64,000 nucleotides of DNA, taken from JADFAK01 sp047615865. GTDB taxonomy: Bacteria > Bacteroidota > Bacteroidia > Flavobacteriales_D > Sanyastnellaceae. The notes below the pieces were generated by a model. It ran no database searches. It was not told the DNA's origin and was given only the letters and a program-made list of their open reading frames with translations. Of this stretch, positions 17,165 to 26,204 are shown in pieces. Position numbers and translations under genes: made by a program. The first letter of the stretch is position 1; every line of letters begins with the position of its first letter. Location: NCBI GenBank assembly GCA_047615865.1, contig JBLHIB010000003.1, positions 9,264-73,263 of the forward strand, given 5' to 3'.

Positions 17165-20100
17165 CTACTTCAGTGTGATGTTGAGACCAAGACCCTGAAG
17201 CTCATGTAACAATACATTGAACGACTCAGGAATTCCAGGAGCAGGCAAAGTCTCACCCTTAACGATGGCTTCATAGGCCTTCGCACGTCCGATGACATCA
17301 TCAGACTTAATGGTAAGAATCTCTTGCAAAATATGAGCTGCACCGAAGGCCTCGAGAGCCCAAACCTCCATCTCACCAAATCTCTGACCACCAAACTGTG
17401 CTTTACCACCGAGAGGTTGCTGAGTAATGAGAGAGTATGGTCCGATCGAACGAGCGTGCATCTTGTCATCAACCATGTGAGAAAGCTTGATCATATAGAT
17501 CACGCCAACTGTAGCTGGTTGATCAAAACGAACACCTGTGCCACCATCATACAAGTAAGTGGTTCCACCACGTGGAACACCAGCCTCATCTGTATAAGCG
17601 TTGATTTCATCAATGTGCGCTCCGTCAAAAATTGGAGTTGCAAATTTCTTACCAAGCTTTACGCCGGCCCATCCAAGTACAGTCTCATAGATCTGTCCAA
17701 GGTTCATCCTTGAAGGTACACCAAGTGGGTTCAAAACGATATCCACTGGAGTTCCGTCCTCTAAGAAAGGCATATCCTCTTGTCGAGTAATTCGGGCAAC
17801 AATACCTTTATTACCGTGACGACCTGCCATCTTATCACCTACTTTAAGCTTTCGCTTAGCGGCTACATAGACTTTAGCAAGCTTTACAATACCTGCAGGA
17901 AGCTCATCACCAACGGTGATTTGGAACTTCTTACGCTTGTAAGAACCGAGGACATCATTGTACATTAGATTGTAGTTGTGAACTGTAGCTCTTACCAAGC
18001 CATTCAATCCAGCATCTTTTGTCCAACCGTCGCTATTAATTATGCTATAATCAAGGGTCTTCAGTGCTTTAAGCGTGAATTTAACTCCTTTCTTAATCTG
18101 CTCTTCTTTGAAGTAATTGAAAACTCCTTGGCTAGATCTTCCGCCACAAATCTTCATCAACTTCTCCACCAAAACTTCTTTCAGTGCGCTACATTCTTTG
18201 TCAAAGTCTCTATCCAAAGCATCGATAAGTGTTTTATCAGAAGCCTTAATCTTACGATCTTTAACAGCACGAGAGAACAATTTCTTGTTGATCACAACAC
18301 CACTTGTTGATGGAGGGGCTTTAAGAGAAGCATCCTTTACATCACCGGCTTTGTCACCAAAAATAGCTCTTAGAAGTTTTTCTTCAGGAGAAGGATCAGT
18401 TTCACCTTTAGGAGTGATTTTTCCGATTAGAATATCACCATCAGAAATTTCAGCACCAACTCGAATAATACCATTCTCATCCAAATCTTTGGTAGCCTCT
18501 TCGCTTACGTTTGGAATATCCGCAGTAAGCTCTTCGACACCACGTTTTGTGTCACGCACTTCGAGCACATATTCACTAATGTGAATAGAAGTGTATACAT
18601 CTTCTTTTACAATACGCTCAGAAATTACGATCGCATCCTCAAAATTGTATCCTTTCCAAGGCATGAAGGCAACCTTCAAATTTTGGCCGAGAGCAAGCTC
18701 TCCTTCTTGAGTACCATAACCTTCAACAAGCACAGTACCATCTACAACCTTTTGATTTCTCTTAACCATCGGGCGCAGGTTCATACAAGTACCTTGGTTG
18801 GTCTTGTGGAACTTAGTAAGCTCGTAAGTCTTGAGGTTATCTGTGAAGTTCACCATGTCTTCATCTTCGGTACGCTTGTATCGAATCTTGATTTCATTGG
18901 CATCCACAAATTCAATTACGCCTTCACCTTCTGCTCTAAGCAGAATACGTGAATCAAGCGCAACCATCTTTTCAATTCCAGTACCCACAACAGGCGATTC
19001 AGGCTTCAACAAAGGAACTGCCTGACGCATCATGTTGGATCCCATCAAGGCACGGTTGGCATCATCATGCTCCAAAAATGGAATAAGAGATGCAGCAACA
19101 GATGCAATTTGATTAGGAGCCACATCCATTAAGTTGATCTTGTCTGGCGTAGCCAAAGGAAAATCACCTTCTAGACGAGCTTTAATTAGATCTCCAAGGA
19201 AAGCACCATCATCAGATATTTTGGCATTTGCCTGTGCAATCATTTTCTCATCCTCTTCTTCGGCACTGAGGTAAACTACACTGTCATCCTTAAACTGCGC
19301 TTTACCATTGACAACATCTCTATATGGAGTCTCAATAAAACCTAGCTTATTGATCTTAGCGTAAACGCAAAGAGAAGAAATCAGACCAATGTTCGGACCC
19401 TCTGGAGTCTCAATGGTACAAAGTCTACCATAGTGAGTATAGTGAACGTCACGAACCTCAAATCCAGCACGCTCTCTCGAGAGACCACCGGGTCCGAGTG
19501 CAGACATTCTACGTTTGTGAGTTACTTCAGACAATGGATTTGTTTGATCCATGAACTGAGACAACTGGTTTGTTCCAAAGAACGAATTGATCACTGAAGA
19601 CAGCGTCTTGGCATTGATCAAGTCAATTGGAGTAAACACCTCGTTATCACGTACGTTCATTCTTTCACGAATGGTACGCGCCATACGAGCAAGACCTACG
19701 GCAAACTGATTATATAGTTGCTCACCAACAGTACGAACTCTTCTGTTAGAAAGGTGGTCAATATCATCGACATCAGCCTTAGAATTCACCAACTCTATCA
19801 AGTACTTAATGATACAGATAATGTCGTCCTTCGTAAGAGTGCGTGCATCAACAGACATACTCAAACCGAGTTTTCTATTGATTCGGAATCTTCCTACTTC
19901 TCCGAGATCGTAACGTTGCTCAGAGAAAAACAGCTTATCGATAACACCACGTGCCGTCTCCATATCTGGTGGCTCGGCGTTACGCAGCTGACGGTAAATA
20001 TGTTCAACAGCTTCTTTTTCAGAATTAGAAGTATCTTTCTGAAGCGTGTTGTATATGATAGAGAAATCGGCAGCATTGATATTCTCCTTGTGAAGAATAA

Positions 20101-20980
20101 TCGTTTTAGTACCTGAATCCAAGATCTCTTCAATGTGATCTTTTTCAATGATGGTTTCACGATCGATAATAACTTCATTACGTTCGATCGAAACAACTTC
20201 ACCAGTATCTTCATCGACGAAATCCTCAACCCATGACTTAAGCACACGAGCAGCTAGTTTTCTACCAACTGCACGTTTTAGTGAAGCTTTAGAAATTTTG
20301 ATTTCATCAGCGAGGTCAAATATTTCAAGAATATCTTTGTCGCTTTCATAACCGATTGCTCTAAGCAGAGTTGTAACCGGCAATTTTTTCTTTCGATCAA
20401 TGTAGGCATACATGACATTATTGATGTCAGTAGCGAACTCAATCCAAGATCCTTTAAAAGGAATAATACGAGCTGAATACAGCTTCGTACCGTTGGCGTG
20501 GCGGCTTTGGCCAAAGAATACACCAGGAGACCTGTGCAATTGTGAAACTATTACACGTTCAGCTCCGTTGATAACGAAAGAACCTTGAGGGCTCATGTAC
20601 GGGATAGTACCTAGGTACACGTCCTGCACAATTGTCTCAAAATCCTCATGTTCTGGATCTGTACAATACAGTTTCAACTTAGCTTTAAGAGGGACACAAT
20701 AGGTCAATCCTCTTTCGATGCACTCCTCAATACCATATCGAGGTGGGTCGATGAAATAGTCCAAGAATTCAAGGACGAACTGGTTACGGGTATCCGTGAT
20801 AGGAAAATTCTCACTGAATACCTTAAACAGTCCTTCTTCTTGACGGTTCTCAGGGTTCGTTTCCAGCTGAAAAAACTCCTGGAATGATTTCAATTGGATT
20901 TCAAGGAAATCCGGATAAGCGTACAAGTTTTTAGTGGACGCGAAACTGATTCTTTGATCAGTCGGTTGATTTTGTACCAA
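17165..20980 (-). CDS. rpoB: DNA-directed RNA polymerase subunit beta
   Basis: Core polymerase subunit, 1271 residues. Typical blocks seen: FVINGAERVIVSQLHRSPGV, the rifampicin region FFGTNQLSQFMDQTNPLSE and THKRRMSALGPGGLSRERAG, and a C-terminus with GGKAQFGGQRFGEMEVWAL. At the rifampicin region the sequence is wild-type-like (S, Q, D, H, S positions kept). The start is TTG at 20980 (MVQNQPTDQRISFAS); no ATG lies between this and the preceding hairpins. Preceded by rplL with a 134-base gap containing two hairpins; followed by rpoC. Confidence 0.98.
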   Translation of the reverse strand: MVQNQPTDQRISFASTKNLYAYPDFLEIQLKSFQEFFQLETNPENRQEEGLFKVFSENFPITDTRNQFVLEFLDYFIDPPRYGIEECIERGLTYCVPLKAKLKLYCTDPEHEDFETIVQDVYLGTIPYMSPQGSFVINGAERVIVSQLHRSPGVFFGQSRHANGTKLYSARIIPFKGSWIEFATDINNVMYAYIDRKKKLPVTTLLRAIGYESDKDILEIFDLADEIKISKASLKRAVGRKLAARVLKSWVEDFVDEDTGEVVSIERNEVIIDRETIIEKDHIEEILDSGTKTIILHKENINAADFSIIYNTLQKDTSNSEKEAVEHIYRQLRNAEPPDMETARGVIDKLFFSEQRYDLGEVGRFRINRKLGLSMSVDARTLTKDDIICIIKYLIELVNSKADVDDIDHLSNRRVRTVGEQLYNQFAVGLARMARTIRERMNVRDNEVFTPIDLINAKTLSSVINSFFGTNQLSQFMDQTNPLSEVTHKRRMSALGPGGLSRERAGFEVRDVHYTHYGRLCTIETPEGPNIGLISSLCVYAKINKLGFIETPYRDVVNGKAQFKDDSVVYLSAEEEDEKMIAQANAKISDDGAFLGDLIKARLEGDFPLATPDKINLMDVAPNQIASVAASLIPFLEHDDANRALMGSNMMRQAVPLLKPESPVVGTGIEKMVALDSRILLRAEGEGVIEFVDANEIKIRYKRTEDEDMVNFTDNLKTYELTKFHKTNQGTCMNLRPMVKRNQKVVDGTVLVEGYGTQEGELALGQNLKVAFMPWKGYNFEDAIVISERIVKEDVYTSIHISEYVLEVRDTKRGVEELTADIPNVSEEATKDLDENGIIRVGAEISDGDILIGKITPKGETDPSPEEKLLRAIFGDKAGDVKDASLKAPPSTSGVVINKKLFSRAVKDRKIKASDKTLIDALDRDFDKECSALKEVLVEKLMKICGGRSSQGVFNYFKEEQIKKGVKFTLKALKTLDYSIINSDGWTKDAGLNGLVRATVHNYNLMYNDVLGSYKRKKFQITVGDELPAGIVKLAKVYVAAKRKLKVGDKMAGRHGNKGIVARITRQEDMPFLEDGTPVDIVLNPLGVPSRMNLGQIYETVLGWAGVKLGKKFATPIFDGAHIDEINAYTDEAGVPRGGTTYLYDGGTGVRFDQPATVGVIYMIKLSHMVDDKMHARSIGPYSLITQQPLGGKAQFGGQRFGEMEVWALEAFGAAHILQEILTIKSDDVIGRAKAYEAIVKGETLPAPGIPESFNVLLHELQGLGLNITLK

Positions 20981-21025
20981 GGCCTTTAGAATTAAAGATC
21001 AACAATAGGATTAAGTACTCGTACT

Positions 21026-21038
21026 GCCTAAAATAGGC
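21026..21038 (-). promoter_or_regulatory. Small hairpin in the rpoB leader
   Basis: GCCTA (21026-21030) and TAGGC (21034-21038) form a 5-bp stem with an AAA loop, between the larger rplL-rpoB hairpin and the TTG start of rpoB. It may be part of the same RNA structure. Confidence 0.35.
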
Positions 21039-21050
21039 TAACGTAAAAGA

Positions 21051-21084
21051 GTTTAGGCCTGCCCCAAAATGGGGAGGCCTAAAC
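21051..21084 (-). promoter_or_regulatory. rplL-rpoB intergenic hairpin, likely attenuator or processing site
   Basis: GTTTAGGCC pairs with GGCCTAAAC (9 bp), then CCCC with GGGG across a bulged G, with an AAAAT loop. It begins 31 bases after the rplL stop. On the minus strand it is followed by UCUUUUAC, a weak U-run, so complete termination is unlikely. A partial attenuator between rplL and rpoB is well known in E. coli and would set the ribosomal protein to polymerase ratio; here that is inference. Confidence 0.6.
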
Positions 21085-21114
21085 CTTTATACAAGGCTAA
21101 AATATATTCTATCC

Positions 21115-21489
21115 TTACGAAACTTCAACTTCCGCACCGGCTTCCTCAAGCTGAGATTTAAGTGCTTCTGCCTCATCTTTTTGGATACCTTCTTTAATAA
21201 AAGTAGGTGCTCCATCAACGAGTTCTTTCGCTTCTTTAAGACCAAGTCCAGTAAGTTCTTTAACTAGCTTTACTACCGCCAATTTAGAACCACCAGCTGC
21301 CTTAAGGGTTACGTTAAACTCAGTTTGCTCTTCAGCAGCAGCGTCTCCGCCAGCAACAGGAGCCATAGCAACTGCTGCAGCAGCAGCAGGCTCGATTCCG
21401 TATTCGTCTTTCAGAATGTCAGCAAGTTCCTTAACTTCTTTTACTGTAAGGTTTACAAGCGATTCTGCCATTTGTTTGATATCCGCCAT
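21115..21489 (-). CDS. rplL: 50S ribosomal protein L7/L12
   Basis: Stalk protein that recruits translational GTPases. 124 residues: an N-terminal dimerisation part (LVNLTVKEVKELADILKDEYG), an Ala-rich hinge (AAAAAVAMAPVAGGDAA) and the C-terminal factor-binding domain with KLAVVKLVKELTGLGLKEAKELVD. It lies in the rplJ-rplL-rpoB order, 34 bases after rplJ, and is separated from rpoB by a strong hairpin. Confidence 0.98.
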   Translation of the reverse strand: MADIKQMAESLVNLTVKEVKELADILKDEYGIEPAAAAAVAMAPVAGGDAAAEEQTEFNVTLKAAGGSKLAVVKLVKELTGLGLKEAKELVDGAPTFIKEGIQKDEAEALKSQLEEAGAEVEVS

Positions 21490-21523
21490 CTCTATAGTGT
21501 TTGGATAATTTTTACTTAATAAT

Positions 21524-22048
21524 TTATGATGCTCGTTCTTCGAGTGTTTTCAACAAACCTCCGATGTTGTTCTGTCCCGATTGAAGAGAAGAAACAACAG
21601 TTTTGATTGGTGACTGAAGCAATCCGATAACATCTCCAATGAGTTCCTCTTTGGATTTGACATCGCACAATGCATTCAGTTGGTTATCACCTAGATAACA
21701 CTCTTCTTCGACATAAGCTGCTTTTAGCAACGGCTTTTCATGCTTCTTACGAAACTCTCTTATTAGTCGGGCTGGGGCATTACTCACTTCTGAAAACATC
21801 AGTGAAGTATTTCCCTTTAATGCCTCGAAAAGAGGAGAGTAGTCACGTCCTTCTGCGGACTCGAATGCCTTTCTAAGCAAAGAATTCTTCACAACCTTAA
21901 GTTGTATATCTTGCTTAAAACATTCTCGTCGCAATGAACTCGTAGACTCAGCATCAAGCGCGGAAGTATCCGTTAGATAAATCACATTAGACTTACCCAG
22001 CGATTCCTTCAGCTCAGCTATGATTTGGTTTTTTTCATCTCTATGCAT
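21524..22048 (-). CDS. rplJ: 50S ribosomal protein L10
   Basis: Anchors the L7/L12 stalk to the 23S rRNA. I start at the ATG at 22048 (MHRDEKNQIIAELKESLG, 174 residues); a TTG at 22069 would add only seven non-conserved residues and shorten the gap to rplA to six bases. The remaining sequence (YLTDTSALDAESTSSLRREC, KVVKNSLLRKAFE) is characteristic. No recognisable L10 autoregulatory leader fits in the short gap to rplA. Confidence 0.96.
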   Translation of the reverse strand: MHRDEKNQIIAELKESLGKSNVIYLTDTSALDAESTSSLRRECFKQDIQLKVVKNSLLRKAFESAEGRDYSPLFEALKGNTSLMFSEVSNAPARLIREFRKKHEKPLLKAAYVEEECYLGDNQLNALCDVKSKEELIGDVIGLLQSPIKTVVSSLQSGQNNIGGLLKTLEERAS

Positions 22049-22075
22049 GACTGATAGGCTTTTTGCCAACTACGC

Positions 22076-22771
22076 TCACTGCGCTACTGACTTCGGTTCA
22101 ACACTTACTCCAGGGCCCATAGTACTAGAAAGACTAATACTTTTCATATAGGCACCCTTTGCCGAAGCCGGTTTCATTTTCAATAAAGCTTCAAGTACTT
22201 CTGACGCATTGTCAAAAAGTTGTTTAGAATCAAACGACACTTTGCCTACGCTAGCGTGAATGATACCATACTTATCTACTTTAAAGTCAATTTTTCCGGC
22301 CTTTGTAGCTACAACAGCTTTTCCAACTTCAAGAGTTACAGTTCCAGTCTTAGGGTTAGGCATAAGACCACGTGGTCCCAAAATTCTACCTAACGCACCA
22401 ACTTTACCCATAACATTTGGAGTGGTGATGATCACATCTACATCGGTCCATCCGCCTTTAATTTTGTCCAGATACTCGTCAAGTCCAACGTAATCGGCAC
22501 CGGCATCTTTAGCTTCCTGCTCTTTATCAGGGGTACACAATACGAGTACACGTACTGTTTTTCCTGATCCATGAGGCAAGGAAACCGAGCCACGAACCAT
22601 TTGGTTGGCTTTACGGGGATCTACGCCAAGGCGAACAGCGACATCAACTGTAGCATCGAACTTGGATTTGTCTAATGACTTCACCATGTCTGTTGCTTCG
22701 CTTAGTGGATACAGTTTTTCTGCATCATAAATCTCAAGCGCTGCTTTTCTATTCTTGGTTAATCTTCCCAT
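22076..22771 (-). CDS. rplA: 50S ribosomal protein L1
   Basis: 23S rRNA-binding protein of the L1 stalk; in many bacteria also a translational repressor of its own operon. The 231 residues show the family signatures VDVAVRLGVDPRKANQMVRG, LPHGSGKTVRVLV and GRILGPRGLMPNPKTGTVT. It follows rplK by 20 bases and precedes rplJ, the usual order. Confidence 0.98.
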   Translation of the reverse strand: MGRLTKNRKAALEIYDAEKLYPLSEATDMVKSLDKSKFDATVDVAVRLGVDPRKANQMVRGSVSLPHGSGKTVRVLVLCTPDKEQEAKDAGADYVGLDEYLDKIKGGWTDVDVIITTPNVMGKVGALGRILGPRGLMPNPKTGTVTLEVGKAVVATKAGKIDFKVDKYGIIHASVGKVSFDSKQLFDNASEVLEALLKMKPASAKGAYMKSISLSSTMGPGVSVEPKSVAQ

Positions 22772-22791
22772 TGTATTTCAGTTATCTGAGC

Positions 22792-23229
22792 TTAAAAAGG
22801 GCGTTCACCTTTGACAATCAAACCCATACTTCTTGCAGTTCCAGACACCATCATCATTCCTGATTCGACTGTAAATGCATTAAGATCGGCCATTTTGTCT
22901 TCTGCGATCGCACGCACTTGATCCCAAGTTACGTTACCTACTTTGATTCTATTAGACTCGGCACTACCAGACTTTAGTTTGGCAGCTTCGAGCAATTGAA
23001 CCGCGGCAGGAGCGGTTTTAATGATGAAGTCAAAAGACTTATCACTGTAAACGGTAATGACTACCGGCAACACTTTTCCAGCCCTATCTTGAGTTCTAGC
23101 ATTATACTGCTTACAGAACTCCATGATATTGACACCTTTCGCACCCAAAGCGGGTCCTACAGGAGGGGATGGATTGGCTGCACCACCTTTGATCTGCAGT
23201 TTGATCAATCCAGCTACTTCTTTCGCCAT
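22792..23229 (-). CDS. rplK: 50S ribosomal protein L11
   Basis: Part of the GTPase-associated centre with 23S rRNA. The 145 residues include the diagnostic N-terminus GLIKLQIKGGAANPSPPVGPALG with the proline-rich turn and GVNIMEFCKQYNART. It comes after nusG with an 87-base gap, in the standard nusG-rplK-rplA order. Confidence 0.98.
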   Translation of the reverse strand: MAKEVAGLIKLQIKGGAANPSPPVGPALGAKGVNIMEFCKQYNARTQDRAGKVLPVVITVYSDKSFDFIIKTAPAAVQLLEAAKLKSGSAESNRIKVGNVTWDQVRAIAEDKMADLNAFTVESGMMMVSGTARSMGLIVKGERPF

Positions 23230-23316
23230 TTTATTTATTTATTGTTTGCTAATGGTATCCTGTACAAAGGGAAGCATTCAAAAACTAGGTACAACATACA
23301 AAGCGCGTTTAATCAA

Positions 23317-23868
23317 TTAATTTTCCTTTTCCACTTGCATAAACCCAAGCTCCAAAGGTGTTTTACGACCGAAGATTTTCACCATCACTTTCAACTTCTT
23401 CTTTTCCTCGTTGATCTCTTCAATCACACCATGGAAATTATTGAAAGGTCCGTCAATAACCTTAACCGTCTCACCGACGATATAAGGAATATTCATTGCT
23501 TCTTCAGTTTCGGCAAGCTCATCGACCTTACCAAGTATTCTATTGACTTCAGCGGTTCTCAAAGGAAGAGGCGCGCCTCTTTTTTCAGCACCAAGAAATC
23601 CAATTACATTTTGCACGTTACGAATAACGTGAGGCACTTCGCCAACTAGAGCAGCTTCGATAAGCACGTAACCTGGAAAGAAGTTTCTTTCTTTACTTAC
23701 TTTCTTACCATTTCGAATCTGATAGATTTTCTCCGTAGGTATCAATACCTGCGCAACAAAATCACTCAAACCCATTGCACTAATTTCACTCTCAATATAA
23801 TCCTTTACTTTCTTCTCTTTCCCACTAATTGCGCGAACTACGTACCACTTCTTTTCTACTTCGGCCAT
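23317..23868 (-). CDS. nusG: Transcription termination/antitermination protein NusG
   Basis: Binds RNA polymerase and couples it to Rho or ribosomes. N-terminal NGN domain (KKWYVVRAISGKEKKVKDYIE, FPGYVLIEAAL) and C-terminal KOW domain (VGETVKVIDGPFNNFHGVIEEIN). The 183-residue length has no large insertion between the domains. It lies between secE and rplK. Confidence 0.97.
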   Translation of the reverse strand: MAEVEKKWYVVRAISGKEKKVKDYIESEISAMGLSDFVAQVLIPTEKIYQIRNGKKVSKERNFFPGYVLIEAALVGEVPHVIRNVQNVIGFLGAEKRGAPLPLRTAEVNRILGKVDELAETEEAMNIPYIVGETVKVIDGPFNNFHGVIEEINEEKKKLKVMVKIFGRKTPLELGFMQVEKEN

Positions 23869-23904
23869 GCTTCAGCTTGTTTGCAAGATTCGTATTTACT
23901 AAAA

Positions 23905-24126
23905 CTAAAGTACATTTCTGTACAAGAACCCTAGTAACCCATCCCAGGTCCAAGCTGGATCATTTACTCCGAATATGAAATCCATAGCAAAGACTGTCAA
24001 AGAAATCATCAACGAAGTTACCAGAACCAAAACTGAGCTTTCTTGAAGTTCACCCCACTTTGGCCAAGTCACTTTGTTAAACAATTCATCATACGATTCT
24101 ACGATATAAGTCTTCATACTTGCCAT
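23905..24126 (-). CDS. secE: Preprotein translocase subunit SecE
   Basis: Small essential membrane subunit of SecYEG. 73 residues with the amphipathic helix YDELFNKVTWPKWGELQESS and a single membrane segment (VLVLVTSLMISLTVFAMDFIFG). I start at the ATG at 24126 (MASMKTY); the ATG at 24117 is equally plausible. A longer reading frame to 24189 is ruled out because it runs into tRNA-Trp (24143-24215). Placed between tRNA-Trp and nusG, as usual. Confidence 0.95.
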   Translation of the reverse strand: MASMKTYIVESYDELFNKVTWPKWGELQESSVLVLVTSLMISLTVFAMDFIFGVNDPAWTWDGLLGFLYRNVL

Positions 24127-24142
24127 AACTTCTTTGCTTTTG

Positions 24143-24215
24143 CACAGGTGGCAGGACTCGAACCTGCAACCAATGGTTTTGGAGACCACTACTCTACCAA
24201 TTGAGCCACACCTGT
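24143..24215 (-). tRNA. tRNA-Trp (CCA)
   Basis: 73 bases with a perfect acceptor stem ACAGGTG/CACCTGT, anticodon loop CTCCAAA giving CCA, and T-arm GCAGG TTCGAGT CCTGC. No encoded 3' CCA. It sits between tuf and secE, the classical position of tRNA-Trp, and is probably cut from their cotranscript. Confidence 0.97.
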
Positions 24216-24236
24216 TTGTTTAAAACACGAAAATGA

Positions 24237-24263
24237 AGGTGGATTCCTTTTGAGAATCCACCT
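24237..24263 (-). terminator. Hairpin between tuf and tRNA-Trp
   Basis: AGGTGGATTC (24237-24246) pairs over 10 bp with GAATCCACCT (24254-24263), with a 7-base loop. The minus-strand tail (AUUUUCGUGUUUUAAAC) is only moderately U-rich, so it may be a partial terminator after tuf or a processing signal releasing tRNA-Trp. Confidence 0.55.
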
Positions 24264-24289
24264 CCACTGCTTATCTAAAAAGCCTTTTC

Positions 24290-25477
24290 TTATTTTGTAA
24301 TCTCAGTCACCTGACCAGCACCAACAGTACGGCCACCTTCACGAATCGCGAAACGTAGACCTTTGTCCATTGCTACAGGAACGATCAACTCAACGTTGAT
24401 TGTAACGTTATCACCAGGCATAACCATTTCACGGCCTTCACCTAAAGAGATAACTCCTGTCACGTCAGTCGTACGGAAGTAAAACTGAGGACGGTAGTTG
24501 TTGTGGAATGGAGTGTGACGTCCACCTTCTTCTTTTTTGAGGATATAAACCTCAGCTTTGAAGTGAGTGTGTGGAGTAATCGTACCAGGGGCAGCGACAA
24601 CCATACCACGCTTAATATCTGCTTTATCAATTCCACGTAGCAACAAACCAACGTTGTCACCAGCTTCACCTCTATCAAGGATCTTACGGAACATCTCAAC
24701 ACCTGTACAAACAGACTTGAGAGGCTCTTCTTGCATACCCAAGATCGCAACCTCATCACCCGTGTTAACAACACCAGTTTCGATACGTCCTGTAGCAACT
24801 GTTCCACGACCAGTGATTGAGAATACATCCTCTATAGACATAAGGAATGGCTTCTCAACGTCACGTGGTGGAATTTCGATCCACGTATCAACTGCAGTCA
24901 TCAAAGTCTTAACAGTCTCAACCCATTTCTCTTCTCCGTTCAATGCACCTAGCGCAGAACCTTGAATAACAGGTGAGTTATCACCATCATACTCATAGAA
25001 TGAAAGAAGCTCACGAATTTCCATTTCAACCAATTCAAGTAGCTCTTCGTCATCTACCATATCCACTTTATTCATGAATACAACGATACGAGGAATACCA
25101 ACCTGACGTCCAAGTAGAATGTGCTCTCGTGTTTGAGGCATAGGACCATCAGTAGAAGCAACAACAAGAATAGCTCCGTCCATTTGGGCCGCACCTGTTA
25201 CCATGTTCTTCACGTAATCCGCGTGACCTGGACAGTCAACGTGAGCATAGTGACGATTTTCCGTCGAATACTCAACGTGCGATGAGTTAATCGTAATTCC
25301 ACGTTCCTTTTCTTCAGGAGCGTTATCGATCGCGTCAAAGTCCATTTTGTCCGCCAAACCACTGTCAGACAATACTCGTGTTATCGCAGCCGTCAAGGTA
25401 GTTTTACCGTGGTCTACGTGACCGATTGTACCAATGTTTACGTGTGGTTTCGAACGGTCAAATGTTTCTTTAGCCAT
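24290..25477 (-). CDS. tuf: Translation elongation factor Tu
   Basis: GTPase that brings aminoacyl-tRNA to the ribosome. 395 residues with the G1 loop GHVDHGKT at 19-26, the switch-II DCPGHADYV and the guanine-specificity NKVD. Domains 2 and 3 follow (TGRGTVATGRIE, GDNVTINVELIVPVAMD). It lies in a tRNA(Thr-Tyr-Gly-Thr)-tuf-tRNA(Trp)-secE order. No kirromycin-type change was looked for in detail. Confidence 0.98.
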   Translation of the reverse strand: MAKETFDRSKPHVNIGTIGHVDHGKTTLTAAITRVLSDSGLADKMDFDAIDNAPEEKERGITINSSHVEYSTENRHYAHVDCPGHADYVKNMVTGAAQMDGAILVVASTDGPMPQTREHILLGRQVGIPRIVVFMNKVDMVDDEELLELVEMEIRELLSFYEYDGDNSPVIQGSALGALNGEEKWVETVKTLMTAVDTWIEIPPRDVEKPFLMSIEDVFSITGRGTVATGRIETGVVNTGDEVAILGMQEEPLKSVCTGVEMFRKILDRGEAGDNVGLLLRGIDKADIKRGMVVAAPGTITPHTHFKAEVYILKKEEGGRHTPFHNNYRPQFYFRTTDVTGVISLGEGREMVMPGDNVTINVELIVPVAMDKGLRFAIREGGRTVGAGQVTEITK

Positions 25478-25616
25478 TGCCAGAAAATTTAAATTGTTGT
25501 TTACTTCCTAATTAACTTTTTACTACAAATAGAGAACGCAACCCCTTATCTTGACTAAATCAAGCAAAGTATCACCTTCTCCATAATCCTTTCTCAAGTG
25601 AGACTTATCACTCTAG

Positions 25617-25688
<72 letters not shown>

Positions 25689-25771
25689 TGGTATCAATCC
25701 CCCTACCAGGGCTAAAAGACACTCCAGTACCTTATAGCTACCAGGTCAGAGTCACTGACTGCAATATAATG

Positions 25772-25845
25772 AGCGGGAAACGAGATTCGAACTCGCGACC
25801 CTCAGCTTGGAAGGCTGATGCTCTAGCCAGCTGAGCTACTCCCGC
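25772..25845 (-). tRNA. tRNA-Gly (TCC)
   Basis: 74 bases. Acceptor stem GCGGGAG with TTCCCGC, anticodon loop CTTCCAA giving TCC, T-arm GCGAG TTCGAAT CTCGT. Third in the four-tRNA cluster upstream of tuf. Confidence 0.95.
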
Positions 25846-25894
25846 TTATAATTTGGATTAGGCTAACAATCCAAAACTTCATCAATATTAAGTG

Positions 25895-25977
25895 TGGGGG
25901 TGGTAGGATTCGAACCTACTCAGTCGAAGACAACAGATTTACAGTCTGCCCCGGCTCTCCAACTCCGGCGCACCCCC
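25895..25977 (-). tRNA. tRNA-Tyr (GTA)
   Basis: 83 bases with a long variable arm. Acceptor stem GGGGGTG/CACCCCC, anticodon loop TGTAAAT giving GTA, T-arm GTAGG TTCGAAT CCTAC. Second in the cluster. Confidence 0.96.
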
Positions 25978-26000
25978 AGGTATTCTATTAATGAAAATAG

Positions 26001-26074
26001 AGCCGATGAAGGGATTCGAACCCCCGACCCCGAGATTACAAATCACGTGCTCTGGCCAGCTGAGCTACATCGGC
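26001..26074 (-). tRNA. tRNA-Thr (TGT)
   Basis: 74 bases. Acceptor stem GCCGATG/CATCGGC, anticodon loop TTTGTAA giving TGT, T-loop TTCGAAT. First gene of the tRNA-tuf block; the raiA terminator lies 39 bases upstream. Confidence 0.96.
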
Positions 26075-26112
26075 AAAATCATGAAAAAATGAACTATCTG
26101 TGTCAAAAAAAA

Positions 26113-26136
26113 CACCCCCTCATTTCTAAGGGAGTG
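26113..26136 (-). terminator. raiA terminator
   Basis: CACCCCCT (26113-26120) and AGGGAGTG (26129-26136) pair with one mismatch; on the minus strand the hairpin is followed by eight U (A-run at 26105-26112). It separates the raiA transcript from the tRNA-tuf block. Confidence 0.7.
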
Positions 26137-26204
26137 CAAATGTAGAAAAGCTTTTCGTATGCGCAAACATCAGGAGCATCTTTTTCACAAATTATTTGCT
26201 TTTT

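Noticed and set aside
22996..23649. 217-codon plus-strand frame over rplK and nusG
   Set aside because: It crosses two well-conserved minus-strand genes and the gap between them; composition looks like an antisense shadow.
24127..24189. Longer SecE N-terminus
   Set aside because: It runs through the tRNA-Trp gene and lacks conservation.
26061..26112. Promoter with TGATTTTG just before the tRNA-Thr gene
   Set aside because: The last G of the box is the first base of the mature tRNA, so a start site would fall inside the tRNA.
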